Below, piece by piece: positions 41,565 through 50,564 of a DNA stretch of 64,000 nt. The number at the start of each line of letters is the position of its first letter. Within the stretch, counting starts at the first letter, position 1. A program made the translations under genes and the position numbers. Source of the stretch: Neorhodopirellula pilleata (GTDB lineage Bacteria; Planctomycetota; Planctomycetia; Pirellulales; Pirellulaceae); contig NZ_SJPM01000001.1 of assembly GCF_007859915.1 (NCBI RefSeq), forward strand, positions 175,502 to 239,501, written 5' to 3'. Below the pieces are notes generated by a model. That model worked only from the letters and a program-made list of their open reading frames with translations, did no database searches and was not told where the DNA came from.

Positions 41565-42880
41565 GTACGCTCGCCGAATCGCTCGACGTCGCCAAGATTC
41601 GCCTGGAATTCCCGGTCTTGGAGCGCCATGCCAGCAGCGGCGAACCGCTCGTCTATTTCGACAACGCGGCCTCCACGCAGCGGCCCGTTTCGGTGATCGA
41701 GGCGATGAACGATTGTTACCGACATTACTACAGCAACGTCCATCGCGGCATTCATACGCTCAGCGAAGAATCCACTCAGGCCTACGAGAACGCCCGCCAA
41801 ACCACCTGTGACTTTTTGAATGCCTCGTCGGTATCGGAAGTCATCTTCACCGCCGGAACGACCGCCGGAATCAATACGGTCGCTCGCTCATGGGGCGACG
41901 CGAATCTCAGGCAAGACGACGTGATCCTGTTGTTGATCAGCGAGCACCACGCCAACATTGTGCCCTGGCACCAACTCGCCGCTCGGACAGGGTGTCGGGT
42001 GGAGTTCGTCCCGATCGACGACAACTTTTTGATCAGCGATGAGGTCGTCGGCGAATACCTCAACCGCCATCGTCCGAGATTGTTCGCGTTCGGGGCCGCC
42101 AGCAACACGTTGGGATCGGAGTATCCCGTCGAGCGTTGGACAGCGATGGCTCACCAAGCGGGGGCGACGGTGTTGGTCGACGCGGCTCAAGCGGCACCAC
42201 ACTGGGCCATCGACGTGCAGTCCTGGGACGCCGACTTCGTCGTTTTCAGCGGTCACAAGGTTTGCGGTCCCACGGGCATCGGTGTGTTGTACGGAAAGCG
42301 GGCGATCCTCGAATCGATGCCACCGTTCCTCGGCGGCGGCGGGATGATCTCATTGGTCACCATCGACGGGTTCACCACCCACGAACTTCCCGAAAAGTTC
42401 GAAGCCGGCACGCCCCCGATCGTCGAAGCGATCGGGTTGCAAGCGGCATTGAAATACTTGCAAGACTTGGGCATGGACCGAATCCACGAACACGAAAAGC
42501 AACTCGGTGCACGTTGCGACCAAGGCTTGCGAGCGATCCCCGGTGTGCGGATCATCGGACCGGATGCCGAGTTCAAAGGTGGAATCAATAGTTTTGTGAT
42601 CGAAGGCGTCCACGCCCATGACGTGTCCCAGTTTTTAGATAGCCGGGGCGTTGCGGTGCGGGCAGGTCATCACTGCACCATGCCCTTACACGATGCCGTC
42701 GGAATCACAGCTTCGGCGCGAGCGAGCTGCTATCTTTACAACACCGACGAGGAAGTCGATCAATTCTTGCAAGCCGTCGAAGACGTGCGAGCCAAGTTCG
42801 CCAAATCAGGACGACGTCGGCGCTCACGTCGTTCGCAAACTTCGTCGGCAAATCAATCCGAAACGGGCCGAACGACTTGA
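41561..42880 (+). CDS. sufS: Cysteine desulfurase SufS
   Basis: 439 residues, GTG start overlapping the sufU stop. Class V aminotransferase fold: YFDNAASTQRPVSVIEAM, FTAGTTAGINTVARSW, SEHHANIVPWHQLA, DAAQAAPHWAIDVQ, the PLP lysine in VVFSGHKVCGPTGIGVLYG, and the catalytic cysteine in VRAGHHCTMPLHD. It removes sulfur from cysteine as a persulfide and hands it to SufU. The group II (SufS) type is shown by the RAGHHC context. The last ~25 residues are basic and variable. Its stop overlaps xseA by four bases (ATGA), giving a three-gene coupled operon. Confidence 0.95.
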   Translation: MSTLAESLDVAKIRLEFPVLERHASSGEPLVYFDNAASTQRPVSVIEAMNDCYRHYYSNVHRGIHTLSEESTQAYENARQTTCDFLNASSVSEVIFTAGTTAGINTVARSWGDANLRQDDVILLLISEHHANIVPWHQLAARTGCRVEFVPIDDNFLISDEVVGEYLNRHRPRLFAFGAASNTLGSEYPVERWTAMAHQAGATVLVDAAQAAPHWAIDVQSWDADFVVFSGHKVCGPTGIGVLYGKRAILESMPPFLGGGGMISLVTIDGFTTHELPEKFEAGTPPIVEAIGLQAALKYLQDLGMDRIHEHEKQLGARCDQGLRAIPGVRIIGPDAEFKGGINSFVIEGVHAHDVSQFLDSRGVAVRAGHHCTMPLHDAVGITASARASCYLYNTDEEVDQFLQAVEDVRAKFAKSGRRRRSRRSQTSSANQSETGRTT

Positions 42881-44244
42881 TGAGCGGGGACCCTCAACAG
42901 TTCGCGTTCAACTTCGATGGTGGCGAAGACGGCGGAGACAACGACGCAAGTGGTGGGAGCTCGGTGGGCGAACCGGTTGCATCACGCCTTGCAAGCACGA
43001 CGAGCAAACGGTTGGTCAAAAAGAAATCCGTCCGGCCCAAACCGGCATCGACCCCGGAAGAAGCACTCAGCGTTTACGAGATCAATACAAAGATCAAGCA
43101 GGCGATCGAATCGTCGTTGTCGAGTTTGTGGGTGGCCGGTGAGATCACGGACATCGCCCGTCCCCGCAGCGGCCATTTGTATTTCACGCTCAAAGACGAG
43201 CGTGCGGTCCTTCGCGGCGTGATGTGGCGCAGCGTTGCCGAGCGGCTACCGTTTGAACTCGACGACGGACAAAGTGTGTTGTGCTACGGCGATGTCGAGG
43301 TTTATGCGGCTCGCGGTTCAGTGCAGTTGGTGGTGCGCAAGTGCCAGCCACAGGGCATGGGATCGTTGCAACTCGCGTTCGCACAGTTGCAATCCAAACT
43401 TGAAGCGGAGGGTTTGTTCGCGGCGGAACGAAAACGCCCATTGCCGCGATTGCCTCGAAAGATCGCGATCGTGACGAGTCCCTCCGGTGCGGCGATCCGA
43501 GATTTCTTGCAGGCCGCCGCGGCACGTCATGCGGGCGTCGAAATCGTCGTCATTCCATCGAGCGTGCAAGGTGCGGGCAGCGTCGATCAATTGATCGAGG
43601 GACTGAAGTCGGCCCATCGTCTGCGTCCTCGACCGGACGTGTTGATCGTTTCGCGCGGCGGCGGGTCGCTCGAGGATTTGTGGTCGTTTAACGAAGAGCG
43701 TTTCGTGCGCATGTTAGCCAAGTCGCATATTCCGACCGTTTCAGCGGTCGGTCACGAGATCGATGTGACGCTTTCGGATCTCGTCGCGGACGTGCGAGCG
43801 TTGACGCCGACCGATGCGGCCAGTCGCGTGTTGCCCGACCGGGAAGTCTTGGTCGATGTGCTCGACGCGCTCGGTGCGACGATGCGTCGGTCATTGTTTC
43901 GCCGCGTTGAAAACTTCACCGAACGTTTGCGTTGGATCGAATCCCGGCCGATCTTCCACAACCCCATGGAGCTGATTCATGAACGCAGCCGGATCGTCGA
44001 CGATTTAGATTATCGGCTTCGGGAACTGGTGTGGAGGCAATGGCGCGAGCGTCAACACCGACTCGGCCGAGCCGCCACGGCGGTCTCGGCGCTGTCGCCG
44101 CTGAGCGTTCTGGCGCGAGGTTACAGCGTGACCGAGACCGAAGCCCGCCAAGTCATCCGCAGCGTTGATCAGGTTAAGCCGGGCGATACGTTGATCAGCC
44201 GCGTCGATGACGGCGAAATCCGTTCGACGGTTTCGTCGGATTGA
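42877..44244 (+). CDS. xseA: Exodeoxyribonuclease VII large subunit
   Basis: 455 residues. An N-terminal ~60-residue acidic/low-complexity extension (FNFDGGEDGGDNDASGGSS) precedes the OB-fold (YEINTKIKQAIESSLSSLWVAGEITDIARPRSGHLYFTLKDE) and the nuclease domain (KIAIVTSPSGAAIRDFLQ, DVLIVSRGGGSLEDLWSFNEE, SAVGHEIDVTLSDLVADVRALTPTDAA). The C-terminal PLSVLARGYSVTE is typical. With XseB it degrades single-stranded DNA into short pieces; no xseB is visible here. It starts inside the sufS stop (ATGA). Coupling of an exonuclease subunit to Fe-S genes is unusual but may be only transcriptional. Confidence 0.95.
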   Translation: MMSGDPQQFAFNFDGGEDGGDNDASGGSSVGEPVASRLASTTSKRLVKKKSVRPKPASTPEEALSVYEINTKIKQAIESSLSSLWVAGEITDIARPRSGHLYFTLKDERAVLRGVMWRSVAERLPFELDDGQSVLCYGDVEVYAARGSVQLVVRKCQPQGMGSLQLAFAQLQSKLEAEGLFAAERKRPLPRLPRKIAIVTSPSGAAIRDFLQAAAARHAGVEIVVIPSSVQGAGSVDQLIEGLKSAHRLRPRPDVLIVSRGGGSLEDLWSFNEERFVRMLAKSHIPTVSAVGHEIDVTLSDLVADVRALTPTDAASRVLPDREVLVDVLDALGATMRRSLFRRVENFTERLRWIESRPIFHNPMELIHERSRIVDDLDYRLRELVWRQWRERQHRLGRAATAVSALSPLSVLARGYSVTETEARQVIRSVDQVKPGDTLISRVDDGEIRSTVSSD

Positions 44245-44254
44245 TATCGCATCC

Positions 44255-45250
44255 ATGGACCCCACTGATTGTTCATTGACGTTACGGCAACGGTTCTCGC
44301 AATCCGCAGCACATCCGGGAATCTCGGTTGGGATCGCTTGCGGTTTCATTTCGGCGGTGTTCTACACGTTGTCCAATATTGCGCTGCGGCAATCAGTCTC
44401 GGTCGATTCGTTCTTCGTCGCCGCGATGAAATCCGGACCCACAATCGTGTTTTTGACGCCGTATTTGTTGGCGATGAAATGGACCGGCCGCCGCGTCGCA
44501 GTCAGCCCGCATTTGATCCCTCGCTTTATGCTGGTCAGTTTGATCGGCCAGGTCGGCGGCAATGGTTCGTTTCAGTTCGCCTTGGGAAAGATCGGGCTGG
44601 CCGCCACGGTGCCGATTACCTTGGGATCGTTGTTGATCGCCAGCGCGGTGTTGGGCCGATGGATATTGGGCGAGTCGGTGCAACGACGCACGGCGATCGC
44701 GATCACGATTTTGATCGCGGCCGTGTTCCTGTTGTCGCAATCGGGCGAAACTCCGCTGACGGGCATTGCCGGGGATGCCTTGCGATGGGAACAATTCAGC
44801 GGGGCGATGTTCGCGGTCGGGTCGGGGGTTAGCTTTGCGATTTTTAGCACGACGATGCGCTTGAGCATGCAGCAGGGGCTTCAAAGCGCGACGGCGATGT
44901 GGATCAGCGGCATGGTCGGAACGACCGCGCTGCTGGCAATCGCTTTTTCGCGAATCGGTTTGGAAAGCCTCGATGGACTTACGGTGGGGCTATGGCAATC
45001 CATGATCTTCGCCGGGGTTTTCAACTTCGTGGCCTTCGTCGCCATCACGACGGCAATGCGAGTCCTGCCGATCGTCGCCGTTCATTTGCTCAACGCGTCG
45101 CAAGTTGCGATGGCGGCGACGGCGGGAGTGATTTTATTTAGCGAACCGACGACATGGAAACTCATCAGCGGGATCGTCTTGACGATGGCGGGGTTGATGG
45201 TGCTGGCGACCCGACGACCGTTGAAGACGTCGAAAGAGCCTATTCGGTGA
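44255..45250 (+). CDS. EamA/DMT-family membrane transporter
   Basis: 331 residues from the ATG at 44255, ten bases after the xseA stop; a longer frame overlapping xseA adds nothing conserved. About ten hydrophobic segments in two halves (ISVGIACGFISAVFYTLSNIAL ... GGNGSFQFALGKIGLAATVPITLGSLL ... LLAIAFSRIGLE ... AVHLLNASQVAMAATAGVILFSEPTTWKLISGIVLTMAGLMVL). The second half has the EamA pattern ending in the typical SEPxTWxLxxGxxLxxxG. Substrate unknown; the family exports metabolites or amino acids. Probably the last gene of the suf-xseA transcription unit. Confidence 0.9.
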   Translation: MDPTDCSLTLRQRFSQSAAHPGISVGIACGFISAVFYTLSNIALRQSVSVDSFFVAAMKSGPTIVFLTPYLLAMKWTGRRVAVSPHLIPRFMLVSLIGQVGGNGSFQFALGKIGLAATVPITLGSLLIASAVLGRWILGESVQRRTAIAITILIAAVFLLSQSGETPLTGIAGDALRWEQFSGAMFAVGSGVSFAIFSTTMRLSMQQGLQSATAMWISGMVGTTALLAIAFSRIGLESLDGLTVGLWQSMIFAGVFNFVAFVAITTAMRVLPIVAVHLLNASQVAMAATAGVILFSEPTTWKLISGIVLTMAGLMVLATRRPLKTSKEPIR

Positions 45251-45283
45251 CACCCGTGCACGCGGGCGTTTCACTGTCAGTTT

Positions 45284-45403
45284 GAACTTAAACCTCAACT
45301 TAAACTTAAACTTAAACCGCTTTCTACCAGGATCGCCGCCGTATCGACGGCGGTGTTTCGACTGAGTTTAGGTTTAAGTTTAGGTTTAGGTTTAGGTTTA
45401 GGG
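45284..45403. repeat. Inverted array of TTTAGG-like hexamers
   Basis: The left arm 45284-45318 is built of AACTTA/AACCTC hexamers; the right arm 45365-45403 is built of TTTAGG/TTTAAG hexamers, so the two arms are inverted relative to each other and could form a ~35-bp imperfect stem. Between them lies a smaller palindrome, CCGCCGTATCGACGGCGG (45336-45353). It lies after the EamA gene and could end that operon. Confidence 0.75.
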
Positions 45404-45603
45404 CCAAGTGAAAGCTGGCCGGAAGGAATGGTGTCGTTGATTCGCACCGATTGACGGTTTTAGCCGTACCCGATTTTTGGCAATCCAGCCGATCGCGGGG
45501 TGGGGATGGAAAAAGGTGCACGTTCTGCCAGGCATTGGGGTCAATATCATCGTCCGTTTTTCCGATAGACACGTTAGGACCCGTCGTACCCGGAGAATCA
45601 GTC

Positions 45604-48084
45604 GTGCTCGTATCGAAACGCCCCACTCGTCTCGCGTCCCGCTCAAATCGCCGAAAGCTCGGCTTTTGGCTCATGTTCGGGTGCGTATCGACCGGGGTGA
45701 TGCACTGCGATGTCGGATCGAGTGGTGTCGCGTTGGCGGACAACTTGGAATGGACCAACACCTTGAATCCGGCCAGTCCATCGGTGACGACGGTCTCGCA
45801 AAGCGGGCGACCGATTGATTGGAGTCAAACTCAAACACCGGCCCAAGAGAATGAATCGGAAAAACTGAAAGTCCCGTCCACGCTACCGACCGAGTCGGTT
45901 CACTCGGTCGTGGGAATTCGTGATGTCCAGGGTGCCAACTCAACGTCCCGTCCGGCCGGCACGACGATTCAACTATTGCCGCCACGACGCGACCCAGTTC
46001 CGCCAGCGGCACCAGCGAATTCCGAATTGACCCTTCAATCGCCCGCTTTTTCCGATCGTGTAGCGCCTACGGTCGGTGCATCCCAAGCGACTCCGCTGGC
46101 GACACCTCGCGCCGCCCGATTGGTCACCCGCGATGACGCCCAAATCTTGGGGTTTCGCACCACATGGCAATTGGACGTCCCCAGCTTTCGCCAGAGTGGC
46201 CAGGAAATCGTGCTTCACGTTCCTGAGAACGAAAGTCATGAAGACCACGGTCATACGCAAAACAAAGAGATTGCGGCGCACACGGATGCCCCACCCGCGG
46301 TAGCTCAGTTACAGGCTCCTGTAGCCGTCGGATCGGGTTTACCCAAAGGGTTGCCAGCGAAATTGCCTGCCGATCTGGCTGAAAGTAATGCCGAGCGAAC
46401 GACAGAGTCGCGTCCTTCGGCGACTCTACCGGGCAGCTTGTCGTCGCTGCCGGTCGGCAACCGCCAGTACTTTCCTGCGTTCATGGCACCGACCGGCTCG
46501 CAAGACGATTCTGATAACGAAGCCCCACAACCCCCGTCGACCGGTCCCGTCACCGGCAGTGGGTTGCGAACCCCCGGGCCGGACTCCCTTTACGAAAACG
46601 TCCTGCGTCCCGAGGATTCCTCACCGAGTCAATCCTCGCTCGCTCCGATCGAAGAGATGCCTCCACTCGACGAATTGGTCGAACCAGAAATCGCGTCGTC
46701 AAGCACACCAGTTTCGCCGACCAAGATTGTCGACGAAGGTAGCAACGAAGGCGATGGCGAAGCCTCCGAACCGACCGAAGTCGAAGGCGACGTGTCTTTG
46801 CCCAACGATTTAACGATCGAAGATATGCTGTCCGCTGGCGATGCGAAACCAGCACGGCTGTCCCCGACGGATATCAAACCGCTGAAGATCGTGATCGATG
46901 GCCCACTGGCAGAAGCGTCCAAACTCAAGAACGCCGAATCAGAGATCGATTTAAAGGATGTCCAAGAAGACAAAGAGGCCCAAGACGACATCGAGCCGTT
47001 GCCCGTCGGTAGGTTGTCGCAGCTTGACGCGACCGGCCGTCTGAAACTTCACGCCGAGCCGACCGCGTTGGAAATCATCCCTCCGACGATTGCTCGATTG
47101 AAGTCGCCGGTTCTGCGGACGCTGCAAACCTTTCATGCCCGTACTGAAAACGCCGACTCGCGTAGCAATTGGGGCATGATGCACCAGATCATGGCCTACG
47201 GCGCGGACACTCGAATCATCGCACGAGGGCGCAACTATAGTGCGATCGCGTGGATGGCGGGCAACAACGTGTGCCGAGGTAGTCGCTTGATGACAACTGC
47301 GGGTGGCAAAATCCAAGTTCGCGAAGGCACCGGATTGCAAGGACATCAGGCGCAGTTCCTCGCCATCATGTCACTCGTGGGCGTTCCGTCGACTTATCCA
47401 CTTTATGTCGGCAATCAACGTTTCCAAATCAAAGACCTCGTCGAAGTCGAAGCGGCTGCTTGCGAGGATGGCAAGGAATTAACGTTCACATTGATCGGCT
47501 TGTCGCACTACCTTGACACCGACACCACATGGACCGGTGCCAAGGGCGAAACATGGGACTTTGATCGTTTGATTGCCGCCGAGCTTTCGCAACCCATCGT
47601 GGGTGCCGCCTGCGGTGGAACCCATCGTTTGATGTCGTTCGCTCACGCCCTGCGAAAACGACGTCTCGAAGGCCAACCGATCACCGGTCAGTGGAAGCGA
47701 GCCGAAGATTTCCTGAATGAATTCGTACAATACACCTACTCGTTGCAAAACCGCGACGGCTCGATGAGCACGAACTGGTTCGAATCACCCGAAGACAACG
47801 GTGACCTAGCACGCAAGGTGCAAACGACCGGGCACATGGTTGAATTCTTATTGACCCATCTGCCTGACGAAGAACTTGGTGATATTCGAATGTCCCGTGC
47901 GATCACGTTCCTAGTCAACGCGATGGGGCGAATTCAGATTGACGATTCGGCGGTGGGCTATCGAGGGCATGCATTGCGGTCATTGGCCATGTATCACCGC
48001 CGCATGTACGGCATCGCCGCCGACTATCCCGCCCCGAGCATGGCAACGCAGCCCGCACGTAGCAGCGTTCGCCGGCAACGCTGA
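45604..48084 (+). CDS. Large secreted planctomycete protein with helical C-terminal domain
   Basis: About 826 residues. The start is taken as the GTG at 45604 because GGAG (45592-45595) is correctly spaced and a basic n-region plus hydrophobic core follow (RPTRLASRSNRRKLGFWLMF); the frame is open further upstream. Residues ~50-500 are low-complexity, Pro/Ser/Glu-rich and probably disordered. The C-terminal ~300 residues are folded, mostly helical and well conserved in character: NWGMMHQIMAYGADTRI, AIAWMAGNNVCRGSRL, SQPIVGAACGGTHRLMSFAHA, YSLQNRDGSMSTNWF, TTGHMVEFLLTHL. QNRDGSMSTNWF recalls the QW motif of alpha/alpha-toroid (squalene-cyclase-like) folds. I do not recognise a named family or activity. 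Confidence 0.75.
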   Translation: MLVSKRPTRLASRSNRRKLGFWLMFGCVSTGVMHCDVGSSGVALADNLEWTNTLNPASPSVTTVSQSGRPIDWSQTQTPAQENESEKLKVPSTLPTESVHSVVGIRDVQGANSTSRPAGTTIQLLPPRRDPVPPAAPANSELTLQSPAFSDRVAPTVGASQATPLATPRAARLVTRDDAQILGFRTTWQLDVPSFRQSGQEIVLHVPENESHEDHGHTQNKEIAAHTDAPPAVAQLQAPVAVGSGLPKGLPAKLPADLAESNAERTTESRPSATLPGSLSSLPVGNRQYFPAFMAPTGSQDDSDNEAPQPPSTGPVTGSGLRTPGPDSLYENVLRPEDSSPSQSSLAPIEEMPPLDELVEPEIASSSTPVSPTKIVDEGSNEGDGEASEPTEVEGDVSLPNDLTIEDMLSAGDAKPARLSPTDIKPLKIVIDGPLAEASKLKNAESEIDLKDVQEDKEAQDDIEPLPVGRLSQLDATGRLKLHAEPTALEIIPPTIARLKSPVLRTLQTFHARTENADSRSNWGMMHQIMAYGADTRIIARGRNYSAIAWMAGNNVCRGSRLMTTAGGKIQVREGTGLQGHQAQFLAIMSLVGVPSTYPLYVGNQRFQIKDLVEVEAAACEDGKELTFTLIGLSHYLDTDTTWTGAKGETWDFDRLIAAELSQPIVGAACGGTHRLMSFAHALRKRRLEGQPITGQWKRAEDFLNEFVQYTYSLQNRDGSMSTNWFESPEDNGDLARKVQTTGHMVEFLLTHLPDEELGDIRMSRAITFLVNAMGRIQIDDSAVGYRGHALRSLAMYHRRMYGIAADYPAPSMATQPARSSVRRQR

Positions 48085-48089
48085 CCCGC

Positions 48090-48107
48090 TTGGCATACCG
48101 TTTGCAT
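48090..48107 (+). promoter_or_regulatory. Candidate sigma-54 promoter of the yihY gene
   Basis: TTGGCATACCGTTTGCAT matches the -24/-12 consensus TGGCAC-N5-TTGCW in 10 of 11 positions, with GG (48092-48093) and GC (48104-48105) at the required 12-base phase. Transcription would start near 48117, about 26 bases before the ATG at 48143. Confidence 0.65.
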
Positions 48108-48142
48108 TCGCTTGAAAGGGATTTCTCTTCCCAGTGGATGCG

Positions 48143-49063
48143 ATGGCTATGGATTTTCTCAAAAAGACGTTCAACGAGTTTCTCAAGAACGACTGCACCA
48201 CGTTGGCCGCTGCGCTGTCCTATTACACTGCGTTCGCCCTTCCTCCGCTGATGTACTTGCTGCTAACGGTGCTGACGTTTGGTTTGTCGACCGTCTATGA
48301 AGGTGAGCAAGCGCAAGAGAAAGCGATGTCGGTGCTGAAGGCCCAATCGTCCCAGATGCTCGGCAATCCGGCGGCCAGCGATGCGATCACCAAAATTCTT
48401 GAAAACAACCAACAGGCCGGCGGAAAATGGTGGAAAACGTTGTTGAGTTTTGTCGGCATCGTGATCGGGGCGACGGGCGTGGTGGCGGCCCTGCAGGCGG
48501 CACTGAACCAAGTCTGGGAGGTCAAACCAGATCCAGAAACGACCGGGATCAAGGACATCTTTCTCAAACGATTGCTCTCGTTCGGTATGATTCTCGGCCT
48601 CGGCTTCCTGCTGCTCGTTTCATTGATTCTGTCGTCAATCCTGTCCGCCGTGGGAGAACAGGTTTCTCGGTGGATCGGCATGAGCGAAACGATCATGGGA
48701 ACGATTGACTTCCTCGTTCAAGCGTTGGTCGTGATGGTCGTCTTTGCGTCGATTTTCAAATTCATGCCGGACGTGGTCGTCCGCTGGCGTGACGTGCTAG
48801 TCGGCGCGGCGATCACCACGGTGTTGTTTATCGTCGGACGCTACGCGTTGCAGTGGTATTTTTCGTACAGCGACCCGGCGGCCCAATTTAGCGCCGCGGC
48901 GGCTTCGCTCGCGGTCCTGCTCATTTGGGTGTATTACACTTCGATGATCGTTTTGCTCGGAGCCGAAGCGACTCAGGTGTATTCCGTCCGCTACGGTCAC
49001 GGTATTCGCCCGGAACCCAACGCCGTTCGCGTTTCGCAGAAGATTCAACGTCAGCCGACTTAG
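48143..49063 (+). CDS. YihY/BrkB-family inner-membrane protein
   Basis: 306 residues from the ATG at 48143 (a GTG lies three codons upstream and another ATG two codons downstream). Family pattern: FLKNDCTTLAAALSYYTAFALPPLMYLLL, then WWKTLLSFVGIVIGATGVVAALQAALNQVWEV, LLSFGMILGLGFLLLVSLILSS, FKFMPDVVVRWRDVLVGAAITTVLF, YFSYSDPAAQFSAAAASLAVLLIWVYYTSMIVLLGAEATQV. Six transmembrane segments. Once called ribonuclease BN in error; the role is unknown, possibly lipid or envelope transport. It is preceded by a strong candidate sigma-54 promoter and followed by the two-component genes. Confidence 0.92.
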   Translation: MAMDFLKKTFNEFLKNDCTTLAAALSYYTAFALPPLMYLLLTVLTFGLSTVYEGEQAQEKAMSVLKAQSSQMLGNPAASDAITKILENNQQAGGKWWKTLLSFVGIVIGATGVVAALQAALNQVWEVKPDPETTGIKDIFLKRLLSFGMILGLGFLLLVSLILSSILSAVGEQVSRWIGMSETIMGTIDFLVQALVVMVVFASIFKFMPDVVVRWRDVLVGAAITTVLFIVGRYALQWYFSYSDPAAQFSAAAASLAVLLIWVYYTSMIVLLGAEATQVYSVRYGHGIRPEPNAVRVSQKIQRQPT

Positions 49064-49141
49064 AGCTTATCCGGTGTACGTGTTCGGAGCCCCGTCAGTT
49101 AGGATAGCTGTCAATTTCAGTTATCTGACTCGGGAACGATC

Positions 49142-50506
49142 ATGTTTAATATCCAAGATGGACGTGGAGTGCGGCGGTTTGCCGCCGGGCTGGCCGTTCT
49201 GAGTCTCATCGCGTTGATCGTGACCGCGTACCTGCTCGCGAACGTAAACCGAGAGCAGGAAATCCTTCAGCGGTTGATCGTGCATCTTCCCGAAAGCGAT
49301 CTCGCCGTCGCCGAAGAACTCTCCGGCGATTTGAATCTTCAGAGCAGTCTGTCGTTCTTGCTAGTCCTCAATGCGGTCGGGACGACGATCGCATTTGCCG
49401 TCGTTGTACGTGGGTACGTCAGCAGCGAGCAGAACCTCCGGGACGTGAAGGTCTACTCGACGGACATTTTGGCCAGTATGGATGCGGGCGTCATCACCAC
49501 GGATCGGAATGGAAAGATGACAAGCATCAACCCAAGTGGTCGCAATCTATTGCAATGCGACGACGACTTTATCGGGCGTCCGTTGTCGGCGATCGATGAA
49601 CAACACGCACTGCTGGCTACGATTTGCGAAGAAGTCGGCACGTATCACCACCCCATTCGTGATCGCGACTACGTGGTCCACCAAAACGGACATCGCAAGA
49701 CCTTGCGTGCCGGTTGTACGCTGCTTCGCAATCGCCGAAGTGATGAAATCGGAACGGTCATTCATGTCCGCGACGTCTCTGAAAAGGCGTTGATCGAAGA
49801 GCGGTTGCGACGCATGGAACGCTACATGGGGCTGGGTTCGCTCGCGGCGGGACTGCAACACGAAATCAAAAACCCGCTGAGCGCGTTGTCGCTTCATATT
49901 CAACTCCTATGCGAACGCTTCGCCACCAAAGATGACGACACCGAGGTCACCGAGTCGCTCGACGTCTTGCATACCGAAGTCAAGCGAATCAACAATGTTC
50001 TTGATGGTTTTCGCAATTATGCCACCGCAACCCAGATTGGTCGTAGTAGCGTGGACGTGCCGATGCTGATCGAGAAACTAGTGAGACTGTTGCGTCCTGA
50101 AGCCGAGAAGCGGTGTGTCAAGTTATGTGTTGAGTTACCAAAGGAAATCGTCGGATTGATCCAAGCGGATTCGGTCGGGATCGAGCAGGTACTCTTGAAC
50201 TTGGCTCTCAACGGCATGGCGGCGATGCCCGAGGGTGGCGTCCTGACGTTCTCCGTTTCCCGTCAGAGCGACTGCGTCCGCATCGACGTTGCCGATACCG
50301 GGAACGGCATCCCGCCAGATATTCAGTCCAAAATATTTGACCCGTATTTCACGACTCGCAACGAAGGCACCGGAATGGGGTTGGCGTTATGCGATAAGAT
50401 CATTCGCCAACACGACGGCAGCATCGACTTCCAATCCACTGAGCGAACCGACCAGCAAGCCGGCCGAACGGTTTTCTCGATCCGCTTGCCGTTGCAGTCC
50501 TCCTGA
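49142..50506 (+). CDS. NtrB-like membrane sensor histidine kinase
   Basis: 454 residues. Two transmembrane helices (~residues 14-36 and 74-98) enclose a short periplasmic loop. Then PAS (~105-215; DILASMDAGVITTDRNGKMTSINPSGRNLL), HisKA with the phospho-accepting His in LQHEIKNPLSALSLHI, and HATPase with VEQ-like SVGIEQVLLNLALNGMAAMPEGG, DTGNGIP and GTGMGLALCDKIIRQHDGS. It should phosphorylate the response regulator encoded 58 bases downstream. The periplasmic loop (~40 residues) is too short for a large ligand domain, so it may sense membrane state. Ligand unknown. Confidence 0.93.
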   Translation: MFNIQDGRGVRRFAAGLAVLSLIALIVTAYLLANVNREQEILQRLIVHLPESDLAVAEELSGDLNLQSSLSFLLVLNAVGTTIAFAVVVRGYVSSEQNLRDVKVYSTDILASMDAGVITTDRNGKMTSINPSGRNLLQCDDDFIGRPLSAIDEQHALLATICEEVGTYHHPIRDRDYVVHQNGHRKTLRAGCTLLRNRRSDEIGTVIHVRDVSEKALIEERLRRMERYMGLGSLAAGLQHEIKNPLSALSLHIQLLCERFATKDDDTEVTESLDVLHTEVKRINNVLDGFRNYATATQIGRSSVDVPMLIEKLVRLLRPEAEKRCVKLCVELPKEIVGLIQADSVGIEQVLLNLALNGMAAMPEGGVLTFSVSRQSDCVRIDVADTGNGIPPDIQSKIFDPYFTTRNEGTGMGLALCDKIIRQHDGSIDFQSTERTDQQAGRTVFSIRLPLQSS

Positions 50507-50564
50507 GCCCGAAAACCTCAATTCTACAATCTGTGAAACCTCAATTGAGGTCCGACCCAATCAT

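Noticed and set aside
40911..41800. Two minus-strand open frames across sufU and the start of sufS
   Set aside because: Antisense to two strongly supported genes and without conserved motifs.
49060..49078. Fragment resembling an arm of the 16.7-kb inverted-repeat element after the yihY stop
   Set aside because: Only about a dozen bases match (TTAGAGCTTATCCG); too short to call.
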